A stretch of DNA of 9,949 nucleotides from an uncultured Rikenellaceae bacterium (GTDB lineage: Bacteria; Bacteroidota; Bacteroidia; Bacteroidales; Rikenellaceae), in contig CAMRVW010000082.1 in the NCBI GenBank assembly GCA_947054185.1, positions 1 through 9,949 on the forward strand, given 5' to 3'. The notes beneath the pieces were generated by a model. That model saw only the letters and a list, made by a program, of their open reading frames with translations. It ran no database searches and was not told the origin of the DNA. Positions 1 to 5,967 of this stretch are shown here, in pieces (the first letter of the stretch is position 1; each line of letters starts with the position of its first letter). A program made the position numbers and the translations under genes.

Positions 1-246
1 GAGATAAAGCGTGAGCTGCTCGACCGGGTCCCCCGCATGTGGTTAATCTTCGTGTCGCAGAACTACGGGGGCAAGCCCATAGGCAAGACCGCCAAAGACC
101 TGCGATATGATGCGGGGGTAAAGATAAGCACCCGAGGGTTTAGGGCTTATTGTTCGGGGCGATTTGTGGATGATGCCGTGGCATATTACACGATATGGGC
201 AGATGGCGCGGTAAGGTATTGTTTGAAAAACGGCAATAATGATTGA
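1..246 (+). CDS. C-terminal fragment of a RecA/AAA-like ATPase (5' end outside the window)
   Basis: The frame is open from base 1, so the first ATG (base 37) is probably internal; 81 codons are visible. The visible part contains the strand-like IFVSQ, then G-rich KPIGKTAKDLRYDAGVKI, an RGFRAYCSGRF stretch, and a YYTIWADGAVRYC tail. This layout (buried strand, release of a basic, RYDAGVK-type segment, then a FxIW end) resembles the C-terminal part of phage P-loop ATPases of the RecA/Sak4 type. The Walker motifs would lie upstream and cannot be checked here. As first gene of the early operon of a Mu-like phage, a role in replication or transposition (for example a MuB-like or recombination ATPase) is plausible, but that is inference. 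Its stop overlaps the start of the next small ORF by a few bases, suggesting translational coupling. Confidence 0.5.
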   Translation, partial: EIKRELLDRVPRMWLIFVSQNYGGKPIGKTAKDLRYDAGVKISTRGFRAYCSGRFVDDAVAYYTIWADGAVRYCLKNGNND

Positions 247-382
247 GATTGAAAAACGTGCGGGTGAATGGAGTGCATACATAGATGGCGACTATTGGAT
301 GAGTGACGTCGATTTGCAGCGACTCCTCGACCGCCTCGCAAAAAAGGCGGATGAGATTGAATGGACACTTGAAGATTACTGA
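239..382 (+). CDS. Small hypothetical protein, 47 aa
   Basis: The ATG at 239 overlaps the TGA of the preceding gene (244-246) and the frame runs to a TGA at 380-382, four bases before the next ATG at 386. It exactly fills the gap between two genes, which is the main reason to call it real. The product is acidic and starts MIEIEKRAGEWSAYIDGDYW; the second half (DLQRLLDRLAKKADEIEWTLED) has heptad-like leucines and charges consistent with one amphipathic helix. The first half could form a small beta-hairpin. There is no recognised family and no function can be assigned. It is below many gene-calling length cut-offs and could be missed. Confidence 0.6.
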   Translation: MIEIEKRAGEWSAYIDGDYWMSDVDLQRLLDRLAKKADEIEWTLEDY

Positions 383-385
383 AAG

Positions 386-631
386 ATGATTTACATAGGA
401 TATAAAGATGCGCAAAAGCGCGGTAAGATAACAGAGGGCGCAAAGGTATTGAGTTACCCGAACAGAAATGGGGTATCAATGACCGGGGTGGTCACCTTCA
501 TCAGCGAAGAGGACAACGAAATTAAGGTAGATTATCGCGAATACGGGTCTGTCTTCCTGCTCCTATCGGTCGGGCGGGTGACAGAATCGTTCGACACAAG
601 TCTTGACATTAACCTTATAATGATTGATTAG
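386..631 (+). CDS. Hypothetical early phage protein, 81 aa
   Basis: The ATG at 386 is preceded by a short GAAAG stretch. The protein starts MIYIGYKDAQKRGKITEGAKV and continues with alternating hydrophobic segments (GVVTFISEE, EIKVDYREYGSVFLLLSVGRV), which read as a small all-beta fold, perhaps SH3-like; that fold is a guess from pattern only. There is no signal peptide, and the FLLLSV run is too short for a membrane segment. It ends one base before the ATG of the GemA-like gene, so the two are almost certainly cotranscribed. I do not recognise the family. The position among early genes suggests an accessory early function of unknown kind. Confidence 0.6.
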   Translation: MIYIGYKDAQKRGKITEGAKVLSYPNRNGVSMTGVVTFISEEDNEIKVDYREYGSVFLLLSVGRVTESFDTSLDINLIMID

Positions 632-632
632 T

Positions 633-1070
633 ATGAGTTACGCACGATTTTATACTCTTTTAAAAAGGGTTCATAACGCTGACGAAGCGAAGGTTGACCT
701 TGTTAGTCAGTTTACGCACGGGCGCACCACATCTCTCAGAGAGATGACGCCACAGGAGTATGATGCCATGTGTAATATTCTTGAGGAGCGGCTTAACTGG
801 ATGCTTAGAAAAAAGAGGTCTTTAGTATTGAAGTTAATGCAAGAACTGGGCGTCGACACCACTGATTGGGGACGAATCAACGCCTTTTGCCTCGAGTCAA
901 GGATTGCCGGCAAGCCTTTCGCAAAGCTGACCTCGAATGAGTTGGAGGCGTTGGCCGTGCGGCTTAGGGCAATAATAGGCAAGGGAGGACTGAAAGCCCA
1001 AAAGCACGAACGACATCCGCAAGTAGAAGTTTGTTTTATCATGAACGGTAAAATCAGAGCGGAGGCATGA
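633..1070 (+). CDS. GemA-like early regulator (Mu gp16/DUF1018-like)
   Basis: This gives 145 aa from the ATG at 633; an in-frame TTG at 624 lies inside the previous gene and is less likely. The core reads TSLREMTPQEYDAMCNILEE, then a basic LRKKRSLVLKLMQELGVDTTDWGRINAFC and GKPFAKLTSNELEALAVRLRAII. The R-K-rich segment followed by LMQxLG and a helix with W and a closing 'L..Le.L..rl' motif is the pattern of phage GemA/DUF1018 proteins, which in Mu are early genes affecting host gene expression and DNA supercoiling. The family call rests on motif layout, not on an alignment. The stop overlaps the next start in ATGA, right after GGAGG, indicating coupling. Its place beside a DUF3164 gene fits the early region of Mu-like phages. 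Confidence 0.6.
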   Translation: MSYARFYTLLKRVHNADEAKVDLVSQFTHGRTTSLREMTPQEYDAMCNILEERLNWMLRKKRSLVLKLMQELGVDTTDWGRINAFCLESRIAGKPFAKLTSNELEALAVRLRAIIGKGGLKAQKHERHPQVEVCFIMNGKIRAEA

Positions 1071-1312
1071 GAGAGATAATTGGGAAAAGTCTTCTTGTTA
1101 GAAGCAATGTCAAGCAGTTGGGCGGCAAGGTGGTTTTTGTTGCGGCAAGGGCGGCATGTATGATGTTGCCGTCTGAGATTATCGACAGTTTCGAGGAACG
1201 AACCGGGGGGTGCTTTTCCGAGTTGGATGCAGATAAGACCGTGGTGGTTATTTGGGGCGGTTATCACCTGGCCATAATGAATACGAATGAATTAACAACC
1301 ATAAAACAATAA
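1067..1312 (+). CDS. Hypothetical early phage protein, 81 aa
   Basis: The ATG at 1067 overlaps the stop of the GemA-like gene by four bases. The protein reads MREIIGKSLLVRSNVKQLGGKVVFVAARAACMMLPSEI near its N-terminus, with FEERTGGCFSELDADKTVVVIWGGYHLAIM later; the repeated short hydrophobic strands suggest a small alpha/beta protein. There are three cysteines and no clear metal-binding arrangement. No family is recognised. The gene ends four bases before the ATG of the DUF3164 gene, so it belongs to the same transcript. A GGAGG lies only one base upstream of the ATG, too close to act as a normal ribosome binding site, so expression probably depends on coupling to the upstream gene. Confidence 0.6.
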   Translation: MREIIGKSLLVRSNVKQLGGKVVFVAARAACMMLPSEIIDSFEERTGGCFSELDADKTVVVIWGGYHLAIMNTNELTTIKQ

Positions 1313-1316
1313 CGTT

Positions 1317-1967
1317 ATGACAAACATTAATGAACTTACGGCAGAGCAACGCAGCCAGTTGCTCACACAATTGAAAGAACAGGAAGCAGCAGAGAAGGCG
1401 GCCCGCCAAGCGGAGGTCGATGCGTACAAGAAATTAGTCTCTGAGAGTGTTGTGGAGTGTTTTCACGATTGTCGGCAAATGAGCTCCATGCTTGCCGAAC
1501 GAAAAGCGAGAATCAGGGAGATGTTTGCCGGCGCCATAGCCCTCAAAGAGAAGTTGTACGGAGTAAAAGAGGGGCAACAGTCTCATAGTTTCCTTAGCGA
1601 AGACGGCAACTATCGCATAAAACTCGGCTATTATGTCAATGAGTCATACGATGACACGGCAGAGACCGGGGTTGCCATGATTAAGGAGTATCTGAATGAG
1701 TTGAGCAAAACATCGGTCAAAGCACAGGAGGCCGTTCGTATTGTGTTGTCGCTTCTTGCCCGCGACCAACAAGGTAACCTTAAGATGTCACGTATCATGA
1801 CGCTTCGCAAACATGCACAAGAGAGTGGCGATGAGCGCTTTATCAGAGGGGTCGACATCATAATGGATGCGTACCGGCCCGTCAAGAGCAAGGAATTCAT
1901 CAAAGCCGAATATAAAAACGAGTTGGGCGCGTGGACAAACGTGCCGCTCGGCATGACGGAGGCATGA
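1317..1967 (+). CDS. DUF3164 family Mu-like early protein
   Basis: The protein has 216 aa. The N-terminal ~35 residues (TAEQRSQLLTQLKEQEAAEKAARQAEVDAY) form a charged helix or coiled coil. A region then follows of the form GNYRIKLGYYVNESYDDTAETG, and then AQEAVRIVLSLLARDQQGNLKMSRIMTLRKHAQESGDERFIRGVDIIMDAYRPVKSKEFIKAEYK. The 'D..G.lk.sri..Lrkh...d..f...v.ii.dA..pv.sk.yi' sequence, ending in a short 'lgaWt.vpL' tail, is characteristic of DUF3164 proteins of transposable phages. Their biochemical role is not established. It lies downstream of the GemA-like gene as in other Mu-like early regions. Its stop overlaps the next gene, with GGAGG just before it. Confidence 0.8.
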   Translation: MTNINELTAEQRSQLLTQLKEQEAAEKAARQAEVDAYKKLVSESVVECFHDCRQMSSMLAERKARIREMFAGAIALKEKLYGVKEGQQSHSFLSEDGNYRIKLGYYVNESYDDTAETGVAMIKEYLNELSKTSVKAQEAVRIVLSLLARDQQGNLKMSRIMTLRKHAQESGDERFIRGVDIIMDAYRPVKSKEFIKAEYKNELGAWTNVPLGMTEA

Positions 1968-1969
1968 TA

Positions 1970-2188
1970 ATGAGCGACAACACTCCAATATACCGAATGG
2001 CCGACTTGTTGTGCAGACTTTACCGTGGCGATATGACTCGAATATCCCATAAGGCCCATTGCTCGGTAACAATGGTAAGTATGGTGCTCAACGGCAAGTG
2101 TACGCAAAGCTCGAATAGAGCACGAAACATAATAAGAATTACGGAAGATATGGCAAGACAAAATAAATACAGGCGCCTAAAAAGATAA
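1970..2188 (+). CDS. Small HTH DNA-binding protein
   Basis: This gives 72 aa from the ATG at 1970, which I chose because GGAGG at 1958-1962 sits 7 bases upstream. The ATG at 1964 overlaps the DUF3164 stop, but the GGAGG is only one base from it. The segment MTRISHKAHCSVTMVSMVLNGK fits a helix-turn-helix: a first helix with IS.KA, a turn at CS, and a recognition helix TMVSMVLNGK of the type seen in Cro/CI- and LacI-like heads ('VS.VLnGk'). RARNIIRITEDMA then forms a following helix. It lacks a large ligand or cleavage domain, so it is a small regulator or an excision/replication accessory factor. Which operator it binds cannot be read here. It is probably phage-specific. Confidence 0.65.
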   Translation: MSDNTPIYRMADLLCRLYRGDMTRISHKAHCSVTMVSMVLNGKCTQSSNRARNIIRITEDMARQNKYRRLKR

Positions 2189-2223
2189 GGCCCCGAAAGC
2201 TTTCCCCCTTCAAGGCCCTTATC
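2184..2223 (+). other. Nested inverted repeat, possible RNA stem
   Basis: The arms GATAAGGCC (2184-2192) and GGCCCTTATC (2214-2223) pair with one bulged C. Between them lies the 10-bp perfect palindrome GAAAGCTTTC (2195-2204). No T-run follows directly, so this is not a standard intrinsic terminator. It sits in the 73-bp gap between the HTH gene and the last early gene, and partly overlaps the end of the HTH gene. It could limit readthrough or be an operator for a dimeric regulator such as the neighbouring HTH protein. Confidence 0.35.
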
Positions 2224-2261
2224 GACGAACAAATATAGTGATTTTTATTGAGACCGCAAGT

Positions 2262-2489
2262 ATGGCATACAATAAGAGAGGCTATCTTCGTCGAGCGGCT
2301 GCAATCAGACAACTGGCCGAGCAACATTATGAGCCCGGTCGACACGACAGGTGCTGGAAGGCAGTGTGGCGCAAACATGTCAACCCGGTATATGGAATAT
2401 GTTACGACGCCTTTCTGAAATACATGAAAGTTGCCCGGCAAGAAGGTGAACAATCGAAAAGTCAACCGCAATTACCCTTAAGATGGTAA
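2262..2489 (+). CDS. Small hypothetical phage protein, 75 aa
   Basis: The ATG at 2262 is used; a GTG further upstream (2238) is less likely. The product is basic and rich in aromatic residues: MAYNKRGYLRRAAAIRQLAE, then GRHDRCWKAVWRKHVNPVYGICYDAFLKYMKVA, ending in a polar tail. The central 'W...v...yp.Y.I.y..f..yl.v' arrangement resembles a small family seen next to early genes of Bacteroidetes phages and could be a compact helical DNA-binding fold, but I cannot name it. It is the last gene of the early operon. It stands apart from the upstream genes by a 73-bp gap with a stem structure, and ends directly at the shared terminator. Confidence 0.55.
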   Translation: MAYNKRGYLRRAAAIRQLAEQHYEPGRHDRCWKAVWRKHVNPVYGICYDAFLKYMKVARQEGEQSKSQPQLPLRW

Positions 2490-2522
2490 AAGAGGGCCGA
2501 CATTAATCTGTCGGCCCTCTTT
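2489..2522. terminator. Bidirectional intrinsic terminator between converging operons
   Basis: There is a perfect 14-bp inverted repeat: the arm AAAGAGGGCCGACA at 2489-2502, loop TTAATC at 2503-2508 and arm TGTCGGCCCTCTTT at 2509-2522. The stem is GC-rich in its middle. On the plus strand it is followed by TTTATTTT, and on the minus strand by a T-rich stretch from the A-rich 5' arm. It sits between the last plus-strand early gene and the last minus-strand late gene, overlapping the stop codon of the latter. Termination of both convergent operons is the obvious reading. Confidence 0.9.
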
Positions 2523-2958
2523 ATTTTACAGCATCAGTGTCGGTAAACGACGTGGAAAATATAAGTTCCCATTCTCTAAGGCTGTCATCGCGATTAACCT
2601 TACCCAGGCGCTTGCGGGTTATGGGGGTAAACCTTTGGCCGCTCAAACCCTGCAAGGCGGCATATACTGCCTGTAACAAATCATATACCTCATAGGGGGT
2701 CCCGGGTGACGGGCGAGCCACAGAACCACGAACCGGCGGCATGTCGGCCACACGCACAGAGAATTGTATGGCGGCAAGTTGAACATTACGCCCGGCATCG
2801 GAATAATCGCCTGAAGAAAATGAGATCAAGGCGCATGGCAGGTTGACCGGCGGACGCTCCGTATAAAAGTCGAGTTGCCCCCAATCTTCTCCAACATAAC
2901 GGAGCCCACCAACACTTTTTAACGCCGTTTGAACGGCATTTAAAACATGTTTTATCAT
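2521..2958 (-). CDS. Tail terminator / tail completion-like protein (Mu gp37-like)
   Basis: The protein has 145 aa. It starts with a helix (MIKHVLNAVQTALKSV), then PPVNLPCALISFSSGDYSDAGRNVQLAAIQFSVRVADMPP, a linker, and YEVYDLLQAVYAALQGL, ending with REWELIFSTSFTDTDAV. The layout helix / 'lP.ali.f....yr...q....fsV.v' / helix / terminal strand matches phage tail-terminator and connector proteins, which cap the tail or join head and tail. The family is assigned by this pattern and by position as the last gene after the gpG-type gene, comparable to Mu gp37. Its start overlaps the stop of the gpG gene (ATGA), so the two are coupled. The stop codon lies inside the 3' arm of the shared terminator. 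Confidence 0.6.
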   Translation of the reverse strand: MIKHVLNAVQTALKSVGGLRYVGEDWGQLDFYTERPPVNLPCALISFSSGDYSDAGRNVQLAAIQFSVRVADMPPVRGSVARPSPGTPYEVYDLLQAVYAALQGLSGQRFTPITRKRLGKVNRDDSLREWELIFSTSFTDTDAVK

Positions 2959-3491
2959 AGTTTGAAATTTTTGTTGATAAACCTATTGAGATTATCCTCG
3001 ACAACCGCATCGATGCTTTGGGCAACCTTGGGATGATCGCCAATGAACTGCCGCTGAGGAATTGTGATTTTACCATTTTTGCTTAAGGCCATATTACGCC
3101 AGCGCAGAGCCTCTTCTGACATACTATTGTTGCGTGCCCCGGCAGCTAATTCCCTCGTTTTTCTATTGAAAATCAGTTTGCCTGTGGCCTGTATGTGTCG
3201 AAACCAAAAATAACGTCTCATTTTGGCCGTTATGGGTATTGTTCCTCCTTCGTTGTGTATTTGGGCATAAGGAGCATCGGAACTCCACTCGAGAGAGGTA
3301 TTTTGGATTCGACAACGCAAACTTCGCTTTAGTCGCGCAGTGGTGGTAAGCAGAGAGCCGCGCCCCGATTGGCGGCGAGCCTTCCACGGACGGTCGAAAA
3401 ACGCCTTGCGGACAAAGTTGCGGTCGAACTCATCAGAAAGCTCCACCCGCATGTCGGAAAGGATTTTTTGTATGATATTTGGTTTGTTCAT
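2955..3491 (-). CDS. Phage virion morphogenesis protein (Mu gpG-like)
   Basis: This gives 178 aa from the ATG at 3491. An in-frame ATG at 3512 would add seven residues (MQIYAFF) that look unlike a phage protein start. Recognisable segments are FDRNFVRKAFFDRPWK (residues 22-37), a tract reading LLTTTARLKRSLRC, then WSSDAPYAQIHNEGG with TIPITAKMRRYFW, and near the end ITIPQRQFIGDHP. 'L..TG.L..Si', 'YA.iHn.GG' and 'iP.R.FiG' are the signature blocks of the Mu gpG / phage virion morphogenesis family, which takes part in head-tail joining and tail assembly. A longer insert (about 95-140) lies between the last two blocks. It is preceded by a short structured gap after the MuF gene and coupled to the following tail-terminator gene. 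Confidence 0.85.
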   Translation of the reverse strand: MNKPNIIQKILSDMRVELSDEFDRNFVRKAFFDRPWKARRQSGRGSLLTTTARLKRSLRCRIQNTSLEWSSDAPYAQIHNEGGTIPITAKMRRYFWFRHIQATGKLIFNRKTRELAAGARNNSMSEEALRWRNMALSKNGKITIPQRQFIGDHPKVAQSIDAVVEDNLNRFINKNFKL

Positions 3492-3512
3492 AAAAAACGC
3501 ATATATTTGCAT

Positions 3513-3583
3513 ATGAAAACCATCTGAGAAATGTGTTGCGGGGATTGCACTTCCCCGAGGTGCTATTTTTCGGATGGTTTTTC
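3513..3583 (-). other. Structured junction between the MuF and gpG genes
   Basis: The gap between the MuF stop (3563) and the gpG start (3491) holds a 6-bp stem with a 7-nt loop: the arms CGGGGA at 3539-3544 and TCCCCG at 3552-3557. A flanking complementary pair, GAAAACCATC (3515-3524) and GATGGTTTTTC (3573-3583, one extra T), encloses it. On the minus-strand transcript this could fold as a two-storey structure ending just before the gpG start. It is not followed by a T-run. A role in stabilising mRNA or setting translation of gpG is conceivable but unproven. Confidence 0.35.
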
Positions 3584-4705
3584 TTGTATACGATTCAATA
3601 TGTTTTCGCTGTCAGATATGCTGTGCACATGGCATATCCCCTCACGAGGGAACTCTCGTACAATTATCCAAGATTTGTCTCCGTTTATGGCCGTCTCAAA
3701 GATGTGGGCAACAATTGATTCATTGTGTTTATCTTCTCCGCGGCCAAGGTATTTGGCTTCTTTGATGATATTGCCCATCTCCAGAAGCATCTCATTTTTT
3801 TCTGCTATGTGCCTATGTGGTTGATTCAACCACTCCTTGATGCCCTTGTTGGTTATAGTGATGGGCTTGTTGAAGTATTTGTTCGAGAAGCTCTTATCCA
3901 CCAAAATATTCCTTGCCGTTTCCCTTATTTCTTTGGTTCGAACTCGCATCAGAGCGATATCAATCAACTCTTTCGTCTCCTCTGATGTCTTGAAATATGG
4001 GTGTTTGCCGGGAAAGAGCGTAAGATCTTTTCCCGGATTAAAACGGAATATATTGAGTTTGGGCGAGTCGGTCATGGCGTCGCCCAGCTCGATGGCCTTT
4101 TGGCTGTCACTTTTCGGATATTTGCCCTTTCTTATCTGCACGACGGTGCAACGGCAATTCCATCCGTTGGGCGGCATATATCGGTCCCAAAACGGATCGT
4201 CAGCTGCAAAGGTCAATCCGTCAAGAAGTCGATGTTCTGAGCGCACCTTTTCGTCGCCCGAGGTGCGATATTGCAGGTCATACTCGTCACCATCTTCCAT
4301 GAGGTCATGCCACTTGGCCGCCATCTGAGCCGAGGCGACAGCATGGTTATACTCCGTACGCAGATAGTTCCGGTTGTATTTTTCATTAATTCTTTCAACC
4401 TCTCGATTAAAATCATTGAATGACTTTATGCCCCGCTTGTTGTCGGTGAGCGACAGCCCCAGCTCTGACAGTGAGTGATTGACCTTAAGGCCCGAGAAGA
4501 TAAAAGCGTTGCTGTTGAGCGTGTCTGTCACAATAGCGGGCGTTTTGTGCGTAATACCTCTATCGATAGCCTCTTTGAAAACGTGGTATGTAACCTTGAT
4601 AACCTCTCTGACCGGCCGGCAGCGGAGCATGGAGCTGTTATAGCCTCCGTTTTTATAGATGTATTCAGCGGCTTTGCGGAAAGCTTCGTCGTCAAATGGC
4701 GGCAT
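3563..4705 (-). CDS. MuF head morphogenesis protein with C-terminal BECR-type toxin-like domain
   Basis: Coordinates use the only early ATG (4705), giving 380 aa. The frame is open further upstream without ATG, and a TTG at 4759 or a -1 frameshift from the portal (joining at 4801) may be the true beginning. Residues ~95-190 form a MuF domain: LRTEYNHAVASAQMAAKW, TSGDEKVRSEHRLLDG, FWDRYMPPNGWNCRC, with the conserved H158, D162 and C184/C186. MuF proteins bind at the portal and are packaged into the head. Residues ~280-375 are an added domain (TNKGIKEWLNQPHRH, KNEMLLEMGNIIKEAKYL, the strands KSWIIVREF and HVHSISD). It resembles the barnase/EndoU/colicin/RelE-type nuclease folds found behind MuF in phage polymorphic toxins. 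The toxin call is inference from layout. No separate immunity gene is visible nearby. Confidence 0.85.
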   Translation of the reverse strand: MPPFDDEAFRKAAEYIYKNGGYNSSMLRCRPVREVIKVTYHVFKEAIDRGITHKTPAIVTDTLNSNAFIFSGLKVNHSLSELGLSLTDNKRGIKSFNDFNREVERINEKYNRNYLRTEYNHAVASAQMAAKWHDLMEDGDEYDLQYRTSGDEKVRSEHRLLDGLTFAADDPFWDRYMPPNGWNCRCTVVQIRKGKYPKSDSQKAIELGDAMTDSPKLNIFRFNPGKDLTLFPGKHPYFKTSEETKELIDIALMRVRTKEIRETARNILVDKSFSNKYFNKPITITNKGIKEWLNQPHRHIAEKNEMLLEMGNIIKEAKYLGRGEDKHNESIVAHIFETAINGDKSWIIVREFPREGICHVHSISDSENILNRIQEKPSEK

Positions 4706-4761
4706 GTCGTTGTCGTCGGCAGCGAGGGTGGCGGTATCTTCGGCATAAAGCTCTGTCAATG

Positions 4762-4807
4762 CTGAGTGAAGCCCCGAGTAATAATCCCCGGGGCTCAGGC
4801 AAAAAAA
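4762..4807 (-). promoter_or_regulatory. Candidate programmed -1 ribosomal frameshift signal (portal to MuF)
   Basis: On the minus strand the portal frame reads CGT TTT TTT GCC TGA. The seven Ts (4807-4801) form the canonical slippery heptamer T_TTT_TTT in the correct phase. Five bases later a GC-rich stem begins: AGCCCCG (4795-4789) pairs with CGGGGCT (4776-4770) across a 12-nt loop. CTGAG (4798-4794) can alternatively pair with CTCAG (4766-4762) to lengthen the stem. A -1 slip continues into the MuF frame as C-L-S-P-G, making an 801-aa fusion (389 portal residues plus 412). The MuF frame has no ATG until 4705. Alternatives are a homopolymer miscount or a recent indel. Confidence 0.6.
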
Positions 4808-5967
4808 CGCGCCGACAGGTCGGTCGGCATCGAGAGGGCCTGTTTGTCGACCACATCGATACCGAATTTCTCTTTTATCCACTGGTTTGGCACATCTTTG
4901 TACGGCAGAATGTCTGTCACCATTTTCCACATCTTTTCGGGATCTTCCTCCTTGTCGAAAGAGAAAGTCAACCCTTCAGGCAGATATCCGATTCGGACGA
5001 GTGCCGGTATTATTATGTGGTTGTAACAGCCTTCAATACGAGCCCTGTCGGCAGTGGCTATTTTATCAAACAGACGAAGTGACGACTCCTCCTTAGAGCG
5101 GTTGCCGTTGACGGTGTCTTGCCCCAAAATGGCCCCGGTAATCACCATCGACATCTCCGAATTACACAGACTGATAAGATTGCGATAAACATCGCCGTTT
5201 GTGTTGGCTCCTTGTGCAAACTGAAACTCTTCGTTTTCATCGATAACAAGCCATGCGGCGGCCCCCATGTCGCGCATCATTGTTTCGGCTCGAGCGAGCA
5301 TCGCCGGGTCTTGGGTGTCGGTCTTAAGATATCGCGGAGGGATGCCGTATATCTCGCATAACTCCGACCAGCACGATTGAGCGAAACGCTTGAAGAGCAC
5401 GTGTGGCACGGTCTTATTAAGAAGTCCGTAATCGTGTGATGAGCCAAACTCGAGCAGCCATGTTCCATATTCGGGAGTGTTGCGATAACTAACCCCATCG
5501 ATGGCATCGACAGAGTAAAGGAGCAGCCCTTTCTCGGGAATGACATGTGTGCGTGGCATTAGGTTGACGGCTAAGTCACCGGCAGGAGAGGTGGTCAGCT
5601 CAACAAGCGAATGGCCGTGCAATATGGCGTCAAAGCAATGGATGGTCAACTCGGTTATGGCCGGAGTTTTAAGGCGCTCGGTTTCGATGGCGAGTTTACC
5701 GTCTTTTTTCAAAGAAAACGAAGTGCCGAGCAGGGCATTGCGGCGAAGCTCTATTTGTGAAGCCAATAAAGCATCGGTCTGAATGTCATTGTATAATTGT
5801 GTCAGTCTGACTCGTTTGGGGTTATCTATGTTGTCGGCCGCCTTCAGGGCACTTTGCCATGTGGCAATGTCTGAACGGGTACGGCTGACGGCTTTGGGGG
5901 TAAGGCGCGAGTAATAACCGTCACGACGTTGTGAGGTGATTTTCTTTTTGTTGCTTTTCGCTGTCAT
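4795..5967 (-). CDS. Portal protein (DUF935 / Mu gp29-like)
   Basis: This is a 390-aa protein with ATG at 5967. Its features are an N-terminal basic segment; TQLYNDIQTDALLASQIELRRNALLG in the first third; then ELTIHCFDAILHGHSLVELT, and later a region reading FAQSCWSELCEIYGIPPRYLKTDT. After that come a long helix with ARAETMMRDMGAAAWLVIDENEEFQF and EMSMVITGAILGQDTVNG. This order is typical of Mu-type (DUF935) portals: a wing, then the 'YG.P...' block, then the acidic 'i.....i....' helix and the 'GqT' loop. The dodecameric portal ring is the channel for DNA packaging and sits at the unique vertex. At 390 aa it is shorter than Mu gp29 because the usual C-terminal part is missing or supplied by frameshifting: its end R-F-F-A-stop sits on a slippery heptamer. 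Confidence 0.9.
   Translation of the reverse strand: MTAKSNKKKITSQRRDGYYSRLTPKAVSRTRSDIATWQSALKAADNIDNPKRVRLTQLYNDIQTDALLASQIELRRNALLGTSFSLKKDGKLAIETERLKTPAITELTIHCFDAILHGHSLVELTTSPAGDLAVNLMPRTHVIPEKGLLLYSVDAIDGVSYRNTPEYGTWLLEFGSSHDYGLLNKTVPHVLFKRFAQSCWSELCEIYGIPPRYLKTDTQDPAMLARAETMMRDMGAAAWLVIDENEEFQFAQGANTNGDVYRNLISLCNSEMSMVITGAILGQDTVNGNRSKEESSLRLFDKIATADRARIEGCYNHIIIPALVRIGYLPEGLTFSFDKEEDPEKMWKMVTDILPYKDVPNQWIKEKFGIDVVDKQALSMPTDLSARFFA

Noticed and set aside
707..1267. Long open frame on the minus strand opposite the GemA-like gene
   Set aside because: It is opposite a tightly coupled plus-strand gene, its product has no phage-like pattern, and it spans two real genes.
1631..2161. Long open frame on the minus strand opposite DUF3164 and the HTH gene
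   Set aside because: Composition is typical of a shadow of GC-biased codons. The plus-strand frames carry recognisable families.
2230..2260. TATATTTG on the minus strand in the gap before the last early gene
   Set aside because: No TTTG at the right distance (CTTG only), and it would run antisense into the HTH gene.
3478..3509. TTTG, 20-base gap, perfect TATATTTG on the plus strand
   Set aside because: A good match to the Bacteroidetes promoter consensus, but it would transcribe only antisense to the MuF gene, with no plus-strand gene behind it. The stretch is AT-rich and chance is likely.
4802..4930. N-terminal extension of the MuF frame inside the portal gene
   Set aside because: It reads basic, low-similarity sequence out of phase with the well-supported portal. 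It is open only because no stop happens to occur.
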